Source: Duganella sp. Root1480D1 (GTDB taxonomy: Bacteria > Pseudomonadota > Gammaproteobacteria > Burkholderiales > Burkholderiaceae_D). From it: a stretch of 64,000 nucleotides of DNA. Shown here one piece after another: positions 24,634 to 33,627 of this stretch. Where the stretch lies: contig NZ_LMFZ01000012.1 in the NCBI RefSeq assembly GCF_001427305.1, positions 62,001-126,000 of the forward strand, given 5' to 3'. Every line of letters starts with the position of its first letter. Within the stretch, counting starts at the first letter, position 1. The notes below the pieces were generated by a model. The model saw only the letters and a program-made list of their open reading frames with translations, ran no database searches and had not been told where the DNA came from. Made by a program: the position numbers and the translations under genes.

Positions 24634-25305
24634 TTATGCGCGCAAGAAATGAAACAGGTTGCGCAGCATGCCGGCGGTTGCGCCCCAGATAAAATAGTTC
24701 TGGTATGGCATTGCGTAAAAAGTGCGGCGCCCGTTCGGCAATTCAGCCGCCAGGCGCTGGTGGTTGGCGCCGTCCATCAGGAACTGGAATGGCACCTCGA
24801 AGATTTCCGCTACCTCGAACGGATCGGCCTTCATGTCGAACGGCGGCGTCACCAGGCCCACCACCGGCGTCACGGCATAGCCGGTGCCGGTGTAATACAA
24901 GGGCAGCGTGCCGATCACGTCGATATGGCGGCGATCCAGGCCGATCTCCTCCTCCGTCTCGCGCAAGGCAGTATCGATCGCGTCGGCATCGCTTGCTTCG
25001 GCACGGCCACCGGGGAAGGCCACCTGCCCTGCGTGATCGTTCAGGTGCGCGGTGCGCATCGTCAGCAGCAGGTAGATGCCGTCTTCGCGCAGCACCAGCG
25101 GCACCAGCACGGAAGCCGGCGTCGGCTCGCCACGATGCAGGCCAAGCGGCGGTTCGGATGGTTCGGGCGCCCATTCCGGCGGCTCGGCAAAGCGCCGGCG
25201 CAGCCAGTCCGGCGCGAGATGTTCCAGCAGCACGGCCGCTTCGCCGGCAATCGCTTCAATCGGTAATTGGGTCGGGTCGAAAGGTGTTTTGGCCATAGTC
25301 GGCAT
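24634..25305 (-). CDS. NUDIX hydrolase, CoA pyrophosphatase (NudL-like)
   Basis: The 223-residue protein carries a NUDIX box GGRAEASDADAIDTALRETEEEIGL (residues about 99-124) preceded by the LLTMRTAHLNDHAGQVAFPGG segment that characterises NudL/YeaB CoA diphosphatases. These cleave CoA and acyl-CoAs to phosphopantetheine and 3',5'-ADP. The C-terminal FEVAEIFEVPFQFLMD and MPYQNYFIWGATAGML segments also fit. A second ATG lies three codons in (25296). It lies downstream of the rplS terminator. Confidence 0.88.
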   Translation of the reverse strand: MPTMAKTPFDPTQLPIEAIAGEAAVLLEHLAPDWLRRRFAEPPEWAPEPSEPPLGLHRGEPTPASVLVPLVLREDGIYLLLTMRTAHLNDHAGQVAFPGGRAEASDADAIDTALRETEEEIGLDRRHIDVIGTLPLYYTGTGYAVTPVVGLVTPPFDMKADPFEVAEIFEVPFQFLMDGANHQRLAAELPNGRRTFYAMPYQNYFIWGATAGMLRNLFHFLRA

Positions 25306-25317
25306 TGTACCAAGCTG

Positions 25318-25346
25318 AAAAAAAAGGACGCCCGAAGGCGTCCTTT
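25318..25346 (-). terminator. Rho-independent terminator of the rpsP-rimM-trmD-rplS operon
   Basis: On the minus strand an AAAGGACGCC/GGCGTCCTTT stem with a TTCGG-type tetraloop is followed by a run of T's. It lies 25 bases after the rplS stop, so it closes the operon. Confidence 0.9.
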
Positions 25347-25370
25347 CCGAATCCGATACCGGGGTATGGA

Positions 25371-25748
25371 TTACTCGGCAGCTGCAACCTTGCGGTTTGG
25401 CAGCTTTTCCTTGATACGTGCGGATTTGCCCGAACGCTCGCGCAGGTAGTACAGCTTGGCGCGGCGAACGTCACCACGACGCTTCACTTCGATCGAAGCG
25501 ATCAGTGGGGAGTACAGCTGGAAAGTACGCTCAACGCCTTCGCCGGACGAGATCTTACGAACGATGAAGTTCGAGTTCAGGCCACGGTTACGACGAGCGA
25601 TCACAACGCCTTCGTAAGCCTGGGCGCGCTTGCGGGTGCCTTCGACTACGTTTACGTTGACGATCACGGTGTCGCCAGGTGCGAACTCAGGGATGTTCTT
25701 GCCCAGGCGAGCGATTTCTTCTTGTTCCAGTTGCTGGATCAGGTTCAT
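25371..25748 (-). CDS. rplS: 50S ribosomal protein L19
   Basis: The 125-residue protein has the L19 pattern: [30 protein letters not shown], then [37 protein letters not shown] and [26 protein letters not shown]19 sits at the 30S-50S interface of the ribosome. It is the last gene of the rpsP operon, 104 bases after trmD, with a strong terminator downstream. Confidence 0.98.
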   Translation of the reverse strand: MNLIQQLEQEEIARLGKNIPEFAPGDTVIVNVNVVEGTRKRAQAYEGVVIARRNRGLNSNFIVRKISSGEGVERTFQLYSPLIASIEVKRRGDVRRAKLYYLRERSGKSARIKEKLPNRKVAAAE

Positions 25749-25852
25749 TTTAAACTCCTATTACCATCTTGCCGGCGCCAAAAAGATGCCCGGTAGAGGA
25801 TGGGGTTGAAACACGGCAGGCAACATGCCTGCCACGGTACTACAACGGGTTT

Positions 25853-26599
25853 TTATAAACCCGCCAAAAACTTTTCGTCCTTCTTCGAGAGCAGGCCGGC
25901 CTCGCGGGCCTTCACCAGCAGGTCGGGACGCTTGCGCGCCGTCGCTTCCAGCATGCGCTCACGGCGCCACTTCTCGATCTCGGCGTGGTTGCCGCCCAAC
26001 AGAACGGGTGGCACGGCCTCGCCTTCGTAAATCTCTGGCCGCGTGTAGTGCGGCGAATCCAGCAAGCCGTTGACGAAACTGTCTTCGACTGCGGAAGCAT
26101 CGGTATTCAGCACACCGGGCAACTGGCGCACCACGGCATCCATCAGGGCCATGGCAGGCAGCTCGCCGCCGGACAGCACGAAATCGCCGAGGCTGATTTC
26201 TTCATCGACGCAACGGTCCAGCAAACGCTGGTCCACCGCTTCGTAACGGCCGCACAGGATCACGAGGCCGGACTCCTGCTTCAGCTGCATCACGCGCTCG
26301 TGCGTGAGCTGTTTGCCTTGCGGCGACATGTACACCACGCGCGGCGCCGGCAAGCCGGAAACCACCTGGCGCTGTTTAGCGGCCGCGATGGTCTGCTCCA
26401 GCGGCTTGGCCAGCATCACCATCCCCGGGCCGCCGCCATAAGGGCGATCATCCACGGTACGGTGGTTGTCGGTGGTGAAATCGCGCGGATTCCACAACGA
26501 CAGGCCCCAGCGCTTCTGCTCGAACGCGCGGCGGGTGACGCCGGACTGCGTCAAGGCAGCGAACATCTCAGGGAACAGGGAAATGACGTCGAATTGCAT
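25853..26599 (-). CDS. trmD: tRNA (guanine-N1)-methyltransferase TrmD
   Basis: The 248-residue SPOUT methyltransferase makes m1G37 in tRNAs with a G at position 36, using S-adenosylmethionine. [13 protein letters not shown], the [16 protein letters not shown] and [13 protein letters not shown] segments, the [11 protein letters not shown] knot and [15 protein letters not shown] are all conserved. It lies between rimM and rplS in the standard operon order. Confidence 0.98.
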   Translation of the reverse strand: MQFDVISLFPEMFAALTQSGVTRRAFEQKRWGLSLWNPRDFTTDNHRTVDDRPYGGGPGMVMLAKPLEQTIAAAKQRQVVSGLPAPRVVYMSPQGKQLTHERVMQLKQESGLVILCGRYEAVDQRLLDRCVDEEISLGDFVLSGGELPAMALMDAVVRQLPGVLNTDASAVEDSFVNGLLDSPHYTRPEIYEGEAVPPVLLGGNHAEIEKWRRERMLEATARKRPDLLVKAREAGLLSKKDEKFLAGL

Positions 26600-26613
26600 T
26601 GTGCGGTTCCGGA

Positions 26614-27156
26614 TTAGTAATCCAGGCCCCAGTCCACGATGATCTGCTTCGCGTCCTTGTCCACCTTGATAACAAACTGGCTAACAAACGGGATCAGGCG
26701 CTCCTGCGCCTTGCCATCAGCCTGGTACTCGACGCGCAGGATGGATTGTGGTCCATTGCTCATCATGTCCGCGACTGTTCCAAGGCTTTCGCCCTGTTGA
26801 TTCTGAACTGCCAGGCCGAGCAAGTCGCCCCAGTAGTATTCGTCTTCTTCCAGCTGCGGGAAATCGGCGCGCGACACGAACACCGATGCGCCCTTCAGCG
26901 CCTCTGCTTCGTTACGGTCCGTCATCCCGACGATGGTGGTGACGACGTCGCCACCATGCAGCTTAGCCCGCTTGACTTCTACGTCACGCAGGCTTGGCTT
27001 GTCGAGCCACCAGGTGGTGGCGTGCAGCAGCGCATCTGCTTCGGAGTTGAAGGGTCGGACACGGACCCCGCCAGTGATGCCGTAGGCACCGAAAACAAAG
27101 CCGACCTGAACCAGGTCAGCCGGGGCTTGCGCCCCAGATGCGGTCTTGCTGCTCAA
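26614..27156 (-). CDS. rimM: 16S rRNA processing protein RimM
   Basis: The 180-residue protein binds S19 and helps 30S head assembly. [22 protein letters not shown] is the conserved N-terminal barrel; a C-terminal PRC-barrel follows ([48 protein letters not shown]). No ATG is available upstream of the conserved start, so a TTG at 27156 is the most likely initiator. It lies 15 bases after rpsP and 14 bases before trmD. Confidence 0.96.
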   Translation of the reverse strand: MSSKTASGAQAPADLVQVGFVFGAYGITGGVRVRPFNSEADALLHATTWWLDKPSLRDVEVKRAKLHGGDVVTTIVGMTDRNEAEALKGASVFVSRADFPQLEEDEYYWGDLLGLAVQNQQGESLGTVADMMSNGPQSILRVEYQADGKAQERLIPFVSQFVIKVDKDAKQIIVDWGLDY

Positions 27157-27171
27157 AACTTGTAGCTACTA

Positions 27172-27417
27172 TTAAGCAGCCTTCTGGCCAGCAACCAGCT
27201 TGGCAACAGCTGGGGACAGCTGAGCGCCAACGCCTTGCCAGTAAGCCAGACGGTCAGCAGCAACGCGGAAGGTTTCTGCTTGGCCGGTAGCCATTGGGTT
27301 GAAGAAGCCGATACGTTCTACGAAACGGCCGTCACGACGATTGCGGGAATCGGTTGCAACGATGTTGTAGAAAGGACGCTTCTTGGCGCCACCACGAGCT
27401 AAACGAATAACGACCAT
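27172..27417 (-). CDS. rpsP: 30S ribosomal protein S16
   Basis: The 81-residue protein begins [20 protein letters not shown] and continues [17 protein letters not shown], the S16 signature. It is first in the rpsP-rimM-trmD-rplS operon. A strong promoter lies upstream (see separate entry). Confidence 0.98.
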   Translation of the reverse strand: MVVIRLARGGAKKRPFYNIVATDSRNRRDGRFVERIGFFNPMATGQAETFRVAADRLAYWQGVGAQLSPAVAKLVAGQKAA

Positions 27418-27458
27418 AATAATTCCAAAAAAGTGTGCTGAGTCGGAAAAAGCCGCAA

Positions 27459-27488
27459 ATTATAGCGCGCTTTAACTCCAACCGGCAA
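27459..27488 (-). promoter_or_regulatory. Sigma-70-type promoter of the rpsP operon
   Basis: On the minus strand a perfect TATAAT at 27464-27459 is preceded, after an 18-base spacer, by TTGCCG (27488-27483). The spacer and position, about 42 bases before the rpsP start, suit the main operon promoter. A GC-rich discriminator follows the -10, as expected for growth-rate-controlled ribosomal genes. Confidence 0.65.
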
Positions 27489-27603
27489 GATTAATCAAAT
27501 TGGTGGGGAATTGGACAATCCAGGATTATCCCCTGAACTGGCCTCGGCGGCAACAGCTTTGTTGTGCGATACTGCCGGCTTTCCGGACTTTTCGGCTGCA
27601 ATC

Positions 27604-28020
27604 ATGTCTGTTTTACACAAGAACAAAACTTTCGCCGCCCTGCTCGCCGCCGTCGCCGGCGGCATCGGCCTGCACCGCTTCTACCTGCGTGGCCTGGCCG
27701 ACAAATGGGGCTGGCTGCATGCCGCCAGCCTGCTGGGTGTCGCCGCCGTGTTTGCGCTGTGGCCGAAAGCCGATCCCTATTTCCTGTTGCTGCCGCTGAT
27801 CCTGTCGATCCTGGTCGGCGTGCTCGAAGCCCTGGTGCTGGGCCTGATGCCCGACGAAAAGTGGGACGCTGCCTTTAACCCAGGCTCAGGCAGGCAATCG
27901 GATTCGCGCTGGCCGCTGGCAATCGTACTGGTGGCGGCACTGATGTTCGGCGCCTTCGGCCTGATCGCAGCCATCGCCCGCCTGAACGACCTGCTGTTCA
28001 CCGGCGGCATCTACGGCTGA
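27604..28020 (+). CDS. Small membrane protein with TM2-type helix pair
   Basis: From the ATG at 27604 the product is 138 residues, starting MSVLHKNKTFAALLAAVAGGIGLHRFYLRG. The GxGLHRFYLRG motif is that of TM2-domain proteins, followed by several more membrane helices (up to about residue 130). An upstream in-frame ATG at 27511 lies in the divergent promoter region and adds an unlikely tail. Function is unknown. Its 3' end overlaps the convergent gtrA-like gene by about 10 bases. Confidence 0.7.
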   Translation: MSVLHKNKTFAALLAAVAGGIGLHRFYLRGLADKWGWLHAASLLGVAAVFALWPKADPYFLLLPLILSILVGVLEALVLGLMPDEKWDAAFNPGSGRQSDSRWPLAIVLVAALMFGAFGLIAAIARLNDLLFTGGIYG

Positions 28021-28403
28021 TCGAAGACGAATCGTTTGGCGGAAATGAAATTGAATGTCATGCCCGCCAGCGAACCTGCCGCCACCCCGGCTGCAGGCGC
28101 CCACCGCGCTTCCGGCAAAAACTGCAGCAACAGCGTATAAGTCCCGAAGTTGATCGCGCCTCCGCCTGCCATCACCGTCAGGTAACGCCACCACTCCTGC
28201 CATGCCGATTCGGTCGCATCGAAAGTGAAGCGCCGGTTCAGGCGCCAGGTGACCCACACGGCGAAGAGAAAAGACAGCAGGCGCCCGAAGTAATACCCGG
28301 AGCCCAGCGCCATTGCCAGGTAGAGTGCCCCCATGTCGGCCGCCAGGCCGGCCACGCCGGTGATAGCAAAGCGCAGGAATTGGCGCGAAGTCTTAGCTGC
28401 CAT
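28011..28403 (-). CDS. GtrA-family membrane protein
   Basis: A 130-residue protein with four membrane helices. The sequence FLRFAITGVAGLAADMGALYLAMALG and VTWRLNRRFTFDATESAW...YLTVMAGGGAINFGTYTLLLQF fits GtrA, which flips or holds undecaprenyl-phosphate-linked sugars for cell-surface glycosylation. It overlaps the glycosyltransferase gene upstream by 11 bases, so the two form a unit for making a lipid-linked sugar and moving it across the membrane. Confidence 0.88.
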   Translation of the reverse strand: MAAKTSRQFLRFAITGVAGLAADMGALYLAMALGSGYYFGRLLSFLFAVWVTWRLNRRFTFDATESAWQEWWRYLTVMAGGGAINFGTYTLLLQFLPEARWAPAAGVAAGSLAGMTFNFISAKRFVFDQP

Positions 28404-29328
28404 GGGCCGGGAAGGCCAGGTAAGCGAAGCGCTTCTGCTCGATACGGGCCTTGGTCACCGCATCGAGGATGATGCCGCAAGCCAGCAAAACCACGCCAAA
28501 CAGCATGATGGCGGAGCACAGTACCGCCGTTGGCTGGCGCGGCACCAGGCCCGTGCTCATCCAGACGCTCACCAGCGGTACCGCCAAGCCGACGGAGAGC
28601 AGGAAGCAGGCCAGGAAGCCCAAGCCGAAAAAGCTCAATGGACGCTCCGACTTGAACAGGCGCAGGATGGTCATCAGGATGCGCCAGCCGTCGCGATAGG
28701 TATTCAGTTTGCTGAACGAGCCTTCCGGACGCGCCTTATACACGGTTTCGACTTCAGCCACCGGCATGCGCAATTCCAGCGCGTGCACAGTCAACTCGGT
28801 TTCGATCTCGAACCCGGTGGAATGGGCTGCAAACGACTTTACGTAGCGGCGCGAGAACACGCGGTAGCCCGACAGGATATCGGTAAAAGTACGGCCAAAC
28901 AGCATCGACACGCAACCGGTCAACAGGTTGTTGCCGAAGCGGTGGCCGAGGCGGTATGCAGCCCGCTCTTCGGTGACGCGATTGCCGACCACCATGTCCA
29001 GGCCTTCGCCAAACAGCTTGGCCACCAGTTGCGGCGCGACGGAAGCATCATAGGTATCGTCGCCGTCCACCATGATGTAGGCGTCGGCCTCGATGTCGGC
29101 AAACATGCGGCGCACCACGCTGCCCTTGCCCTGGTGCGGCACCAGGCGCACGCTGGCGCCCGCGGCACGCGCAATTTCAGCGGTGCCATCGGTGGAATTG
29201 TTATCAAAGACGTACACAGTTGCCTGCGGCAAGCTGGCACGGAAATCGCGCACGATGGCCTCGATAGTAAGCGCCTCGTTATAGCAAGGCACGAGCACCG
29301 CAATGCGCGCAGAAGACAGGTCGGTCAT
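28393..29328 (-). CDS. Family 2 glycosyltransferase (polyprenyl-phosphate sugar transferase type)
   Basis: The ATG at 29328 gives 311 residues starting MTDLSSARIAVLVPCYNEALTIEAIVRDF; an upstream TTG at 29364 is less likely. The GT-A motifs are YVFDNNSTDGT, a DGDDTYDAS metal-binding triad, and a C-terminal pair of membrane helices (about residues 230-290) as in GtrB/DPM1-like enzymes. It should transfer a sugar from a nucleotide donor to undecaprenyl phosphate. It is coupled by overlap to the GtrA-like gene. Confidence 0.88.
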   Translation of the reverse strand: MTDLSSARIAVLVPCYNEALTIEAIVRDFRASLPQATVYVFDNNSTDGTAEIARAAGASVRLVPHQGKGSVVRRMFADIEADAYIMVDGDDTYDASVAPQLVAKLFGEGLDMVVGNRVTEERAAYRLGHRFGNNLLTGCVSMLFGRTFTDILSGYRVFSRRYVKSFAAHSTGFEIETELTVHALELRMPVAEVETVYKARPEGSFSKLNTYRDGWRILMTILRLFKSERPLSFFGLGFLACFLLSVGLAVPLVSVWMSTGLVPRQPTAVLCSAIMLFGVVLLACGIILDAVTKARIEQKRFAYLAFPAHGS

Positions 29329-29479
29329 GAGAAAAATGCAAACAGCAACTATGGCAATCCGCAATTATATAGTCTTTCTTCTACATAACTATCAGCAACG
29401 TCTTGTCACAAATTTGCATTCCATTCGGCAACTATTGACCTATACTCACTATCACCACTACCGTTTTTGGAGAACCCAC

Positions 29480-29893
29480 ATGAAAGTAATTAAATTCCTC
29501 TTGCCAGCAATCTTGGCCGTAACGGTTACCGGCGCTTATGCACAGCCAAAGCGTTCTGTCTGCGCCGATTGCGGCACCGTGACCGCGGTTAAAGTCATCG
29601 AGAAAGATGGTGAAGGCGGCGCAGCCGGCATCGTAGCCGGCGGTATCGCAGGCGGCCTGCTGGGCCACCAGGTAGGCGGCGGCACCGGCAAGACCCTGGC
29701 CACCGTTGCTGGCGCTGCTGGCGGCGCTTACGCTGGCAAGAAGATCGAAGGCAAGATGAACAAAGTCAAGGAATGGCACGTGACCGTCCGCTACGAAACC
29801 GGCAAGGTCGGCACCGTGGTACTGAAGAACGATCCTAACCTGCGCAACGGCGACCACGTTCGCCGCGAAAACGGCGGCCTGGAACGCTACTAA
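29480..29893 (+). CDS. Glycine-zipper 2TM-domain exported protein
   Basis: The ATG at 29480 follows TTTTTGGAGA and gives 137 residues with a signal peptide (MKVIKFLLPAILAVTVTGAYA). Residues about 50-95 form a glycine zipper (GGAAGIVAGGIAGGLLGHQVGGGTGKTLATVAGAAGG), typical of SlyB/Rickettsia 17-kDa-like outer-membrane proteins. The C-terminal part (EWHVTVRYETGKVGTVVL) is the usual small beta domain. It lacks a lipobox Cys, so it is predicted as a soluble or membrane-inserted envelope protein, not a lipoprotein. Confidence 0.8.
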   Translation: MKVIKFLLPAILAVTVTGAYAQPKRSVCADCGTVTAVKVIEKDGEGGAAGIVAGGIAGGLLGHQVGGGTGKTLATVAGAAGGAYAGKKIEGKMNKVKEWHVTVRYETGKVGTVVLKNDPNLRNGDHVRRENGGLERY

Positions 29894-30510
29894 GCCCTCC
29901 GCGACAGCAATAAGCCCATCCCCGCGCCGGCCAGCAGGCCGGCGCACATCCGGTTGAACACTCTCTTCCCGCGCGGCTGCGCGAACCACTTGTGCATGCG
30001 CGCGCCCATCCAGGCGTAAGCTGCCAGCGCCACCACCTCCAGCAGCAGAAACAATACGCCCAACACGAAGAACTGCGCGCCCACCGGCCCGGCAGGATCG
30101 ACGAACTGCGGCAGGAATGCCGTGAAGATCAGGATCGCCTTCGGGTTGCCCGAAGCGACAAAGAATTCCTGCCGCGCCAACTGCCACCAGCCGGCTGCGG
30201 GCGCCGCGCTTGCCATCTGCTCACCTGCTTGCGCGCGCCATAGCTGCCATGCCAGGTAAAACAGATAGATCGCGCCCGCGGTCTTGATTCCGTAGAACAG
30301 CAGTTCCGAGGTATGCAGCACCGCTGCCAGCCCGGCCGACGCCAGGGCAATCATTCCTGCAAATGCCACCAGGCGTCCGGCGCCGGCGAGGCATGAGCGG
30401 CGAAATCCATAGCGCGTGGCATTGCTGACCGATAGCAGGTTGTTCGGCCCCGGCGCCATATTCAGCGCAAAACAGGCGGGCACAAACAGCAGAAGGGTTG
30501 AAGCATCCAT
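29890..30510 (-). CDS. LysE/RhtB-family amino-acid exporter
   Basis: The ATG at 30510 is preceded by a GGAG site and gives 206 residues. The first helix ends ALNMAPGPNNLLSVSNATRYGF, the family signature; about six helices follow, and FFVASGNPKAILIFTAFLPQFVDP is the conserved central loop. Such proteins export amino acids or homoserine lactones. An alternative start four codons upstream would waste that ribosome-binding site. It is convergent with the glycine-zipper gene and divergent from proline dehydrogenase. Confidence 0.85.
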   Translation of the reverse strand: MDASTLLLFVPACFALNMAPGPNNLLSVSNATRYGFRRSCLAGAGRLVAFAGMIALASAGLAAVLHTSELLFYGIKTAGAIYLFYLAWQLWRAQAGEQMASAAPAAGWWQLARQEFFVASGNPKAILIFTAFLPQFVDPAGPVGAQFFVLGVLFLLLEVVALAAYAWMGARMHKWFAQPRGKRVFNRMCAGLLAGAGMGLLLSRRA

Positions 30511-30570
30511 GGCCGGCTCCATATTGAATTTTTAGTTAATATACAACGTCCAATTGCGCAAGGAGACATC

Positions 30571-31560
30571 GTGACAGACATTACCACGCCACACTTCCCG
30601 CCCCAGTGGCAACCGCTGGTCGACCGCGCCGCCAGCGCCTTGCGCGAACTGGCCGTCAATGAAGAGGCCAAGACCCGCTTCCTCGAAGACCCGATGCTGC
30701 GCCCATACATGGAGCGCGTGTCGCAGCGCTATGTTGCCGGCTGCACCGTGGCCGACGCGATCGTGCGCGCTGCGATGATCAACCGGAACGGGCACCGTGC
30801 GTCGGCTGAGTACATGGGCGAGAGCGTGCGCGACGAAGCATTCGCCAACGCGGAAACCAGCGTCTTCCTGCAACTGGCTCAGGCGATCGGCGAGCGGCGC
30901 CTCGATTGCTCGATCTCCTTCGACTTGTCGCACGTGGGCTCGCTGGTGGACCCGGAGCTGGGATATTACAATGCGCGCCGCATCGCGCGGGCGGCAAGGG
31001 AGATTGGCCAGGAAGTGATGATTTCGATGGAGGCATCGGACCGCACCTCCGGCATTTATGAAATCTACGGCCGGCTGCACGAGCAGGACGGGTTGTCCAA
31101 CGTCGGCATCACCGTGCCGGCCAAGCTGCACCGCACTGCGAACGACCTCCCTGCCCTGCTGCGCTATCCGGGCCGCATCCGCCTGGTCAAGGGCGCCATG
31201 TTCGAGCCGGTGGAAATCGCCTATACTCGCAACGGCCCCGAACTGGCTTCGGCCTATCGCCGCTATGCGGCGCTGCTGCTGCGCAGCGGCCATCCATGTT
31301 CGATCGCCACACACGACCGCTCGATCCAGCAAGAGCTGGCGGCCATGATCCGCGCCGAAGACATCGCTGCCGGTCCGTATGAATTCGAATCATTGATCGG
31401 CCTGGGCGAGCAGAACATCGCCGGCCTGCGCGACGCCGGCTTTGCCACGCGCGAATACGCAGTTTTTGGAAAGGAGTACTTCTTGTACGTATTGAACCGC
31501 ATCTCCGAAGAACCAGTACGCGTCTACCAGGCCGTCATCGACGCGCTGGGTGCCGCATGA
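30571..31560 (+). CDS. Proline dehydrogenase family protein
   Basis: The GTG at 30571 follows AAGGAG and gives 329 residues. The barrel motifs of proline dehydrogenase can be followed: SISFDLSHVGSLVDPELGYYNARRI, EVMISMEASDRTSGIYEIYGRL, NVGITVPAKLHRTANDL, RIRLVKGAMFEPVEIAYTR, then CSIATHDRSI and YEFESLIGLG. These enzymes oxidise proline to pyrroline-5-carboxylate with FAD. There is no fused P5C dehydrogenase. The stop overlaps the start of the deacetylase gene (ATGATG), so the two are coupled, although no shared pathway is obvious. Confidence 0.82.
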   Translation: MTDITTPHFPPQWQPLVDRAASALRELAVNEEAKTRFLEDPMLRPYMERVSQRYVAGCTVADAIVRAAMINRNGHRASAEYMGESVRDEAFANAETSVFLQLAQAIGERRLDCSISFDLSHVGSLVDPELGYYNARRIARAAREIGQEVMISMEASDRTSGIYEIYGRLHEQDGLSNVGITVPAKLHRTANDLPALLRYPGRIRLVKGAMFEPVEIAYTRNGPELASAYRRYAALLLRSGHPCSIATHDRSIQQELAAMIRAEDIAAGPYEFESLIGLGEQNIAGLRDAGFATREYAVFGKEYFLYVLNRISEEPVRVYQAVIDALGAA

Positions 31561-32465
31561 TGCGCAGCCTTCTCGCTGCCGCCATCCTGGCCGCTGCCAG
31601 CGCCGCGCAAGCGCAGTCGGTGGCGATTACCATCGACGATGGCCCCAACGCGGGCAGCACGCCGCGCATGTCCGCCCAGGAACGCAACCAGGCCATCCTG
31701 GATGCGCTGGCCAAACATCGCGTTCAGGCGGCGCTGTTCGTCACGTCCGGCTATGGCGCCAGCACGCCGCAAGGACTGCCGCTGCTGCAAGCCTGGAGCA
31801 AAGCCGGACACGCAATCGGCAACCACACCGTGACGCATCCGGACCTGGAAAAAGTCCCGCTGGCCGATTACCAACGCCAGGTGCTGGATTGCGACCGCCT
31901 GATCAGCACCCAGCCGGGCTACCAGAAATGGCTGCGCTTTACCTACCTCCGCGAAGGTAACACGCCGGAAAAAATCGACGGCATGCGCAAATTCCTGCGC
32001 GACCATGACTACCGCAACGCACATGTGAGCCTGGACACCAGCGATTGGCGCCTGAACGAAAAGCTGGAGGAAGTACTGAAGAAGGATCCCAAGGCTGATG
32101 TCAGCGCCATCCGCATCGCCTACCTCGCTCACATCAAGCAACGCGCGCTGGCTTACCGCGACCTGTCGCAGCAACTGCAGGGACGCGATATCTCCCAAGT
32201 CCTGCTGCTGCATCACAACCTGATCAACGCATTGTGGCTGGACGACGTGTTGGCACAGTTCGAGAAAATGGGCTGGAAGATCATCACGCCGGCAGAGGCT
32301 TTTGCCGATCCGGTCTATAAACTGGAGCCGGTACGCAAGGCAGCGGGACAGAGCTTGCTGCTGTCGCTGGGCCGCACCCTGGGCCTTGGCCTGACGCCGG
32401 GCGGCGAACGCCTGGTTGACGACGGCGATTACGAAATCGCTGAACTGGCGAAGCAAGGCCTGTAA
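31557..32465 (+). CDS. Exported polysaccharide deacetylase family protein
   Basis: A 302-residue protein with a signal peptide (MMRSLLAAAILAAASAAQA). NodB-homology motif 1 is AITIDDGPN with Asp27/Asp28 and motif 2 is GNHTVTHPDLE (residues about 92-102) with the two metal-binding His residues. A third motif corresponds to YLREGNTPEK. The C-terminal part (LLLHHNLINALWLDDVL) fits motif 5. Substrate is unknown; N-acetylated polysaccharide in the envelope is likely. Confidence 0.85.
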   Translation: MMRSLLAAAILAAASAAQAQSVAITIDDGPNAGSTPRMSAQERNQAILDALAKHRVQAALFVTSGYGASTPQGLPLLQAWSKAGHAIGNHTVTHPDLEKVPLADYQRQVLDCDRLISTQPGYQKWLRFTYLREGNTPEKIDGMRKFLRDHDYRNAHVSLDTSDWRLNEKLEEVLKKDPKADVSAIRIAYLAHIKQRALAYRDLSQQLQGRDISQVLLLHHNLINALWLDDVLAQFEKMGWKIITPAEAFADPVYKLEPVRKAAGQSLLLSLGRTLGLGLTPGGERLVDDGDYEIAELAKQGL

Positions 32466-32509
32466 TACCCAGCAATAAAAATAGTCGTCCGAATTTCGGT
32501 TGCCGCCCT

Positions 32510-32535
32510 GGCAGGAGGCTCGCTAAGCTCCTGCC
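32510..32535. repeat. Intergenic inverted repeat before ada
   Basis: GGCAGGAG and CTCCTGCC form an 8-bp stem with a 10-base loop in the gap between the deacetylase and ada genes. There is no T-run after it, so it may be a weak terminator or a binding site. I see no Ada-box sequence of the Escherichia coli type in the gap. Confidence 0.5.
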
Positions 32536-32562
32536 ATCACCAATTCGCTTCCCATCCAGACG

Positions 32563-33627
32563 ATGAAATTCACAGATCCCACTGACATCCAGCGCTGCTA
32601 CCAAGCATTGGTCGCACGCTCGCCCGAACACGTCGGCGCTTTTTATGCGGCGGTCAAGACCACAGGCATCTTCTGCCTGCCAACCTGCCGCGCGCGCAAG
32701 CCAAAAGTGGAGAATGTCGACTTCTTCTCCGACATCAAGGAACCGCTGGCGCTTGGCTTCCGCCCCTGCAAGGTGTGCCGTCCCACAGAAGACGCGCCGG
32801 ACGTGCCGCCGCAAGTCGCCCGTGCGGTCGCACTGGTACGCGAACAGCCCAAGCGGCGCATCCAGGATTTCGAACTGCGTGAACTCGGCATCAGCCCGGA
32901 ACTGGTGCGGCGCTGGTTCCAGAAACACCATGGTTTCAGCTTCCAGGCTTACCAGCGCATGTTGCGCATCAACCTGGCCATGGCGGAGCTCAAGGAAGGC
33001 CGCAGCACGACCGATGTCGCGCTCGACAGCGGCTACGAGTCGCTCAGCGGCTTTGCCTACACCTACAAGAAGATGACCGGCAACGCGCCAAGCCATAATA
33101 CGCAGCAGCTGGTGCTGCACCGATTCACGACGCCGCTTGGCCCGATGTTCGTTTGCGCCAGCGAAAAAGGCGTATGCCTGCTGGAGTTCACCGACCGGCG
33201 CATGCTGGAGACGGAGTTCCGCGATTTGCAGCGACTGTTCAAGGCCCGCATCCTGGCAGGGGAAAACGCACACACGCGCGAGGCTGAGATGCAGATCGCG
33301 CAATACTTCGACGGCAAACGCCGGCAATTCAGTGTGACGCTTGATGCACCGGGCAGCGATTTCCAGCGCAGCGTCTGGGACCAATTGCGTGCAATGAAGT
33401 TTGGCGAGGTGACGCATTATGCCGACCTGGCAGCGCGCATGGGGGCGCCCAACTCAGTGCGGGCAGTCGCTGGAGCAAATGGAGCAAACCGGATTGCGAT
33501 CGTCATTCCCTGCCACCGGATTATCGGCAAGGATGGATCGCTGACGGGGTATGGCGGGGGATTGGCGCGCAAGGAATGGCTCCTTGCGCACGAAGGGCGG
33601 CACGATGGCCGCCCTGATACAGCTTAG
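32563..33627 (+). CDS. ada: Ada, bifunctional DNA methylphosphotriester/O6-methylguanine methyltransferase and regulator
   Basis: The 354-residue protein repairs alkylated DNA and activates the adaptive response. The four zinc-binding Cys residues are at 38, 42, 69 and 72, the spacing known for E. coli Ada, with Cys38 the methylphosphotriester acceptor. An AraC-type HTH follows (residues about 85-180: ELGISPELVRRWFQKHHGFSFQAYQRMLRINLAM). The C-terminal O6-alkylguanine domain has IPCHRIIGKDGSLTGYGGGLARKEWLL with acceptor Cys317. All key residues are present. Confidence 0.95.
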   Translation: MKFTDPTDIQRCYQALVARSPEHVGAFYAAVKTTGIFCLPTCRARKPKVENVDFFSDIKEPLALGFRPCKVCRPTEDAPDVPPQVARAVALVREQPKRRIQDFELRELGISPELVRRWFQKHHGFSFQAYQRMLRINLAMAELKEGRSTTDVALDSGYESLSGFAYTYKKMTGNAPSHNTQQLVLHRFTTPLGPMFVCASEKGVCLLEFTDRRMLETEFRDLQRLFKARILAGENAHTREAEMQIAQYFDGKRRQFSVTLDAPGSDFQRSVWDQLRAMKFGEVTHYADLAARMGAPNSVRAVAGANGANRIAIVIPCHRIIGKDGSLTGYGGGLARKEWLLAHEGRHDGRPDTA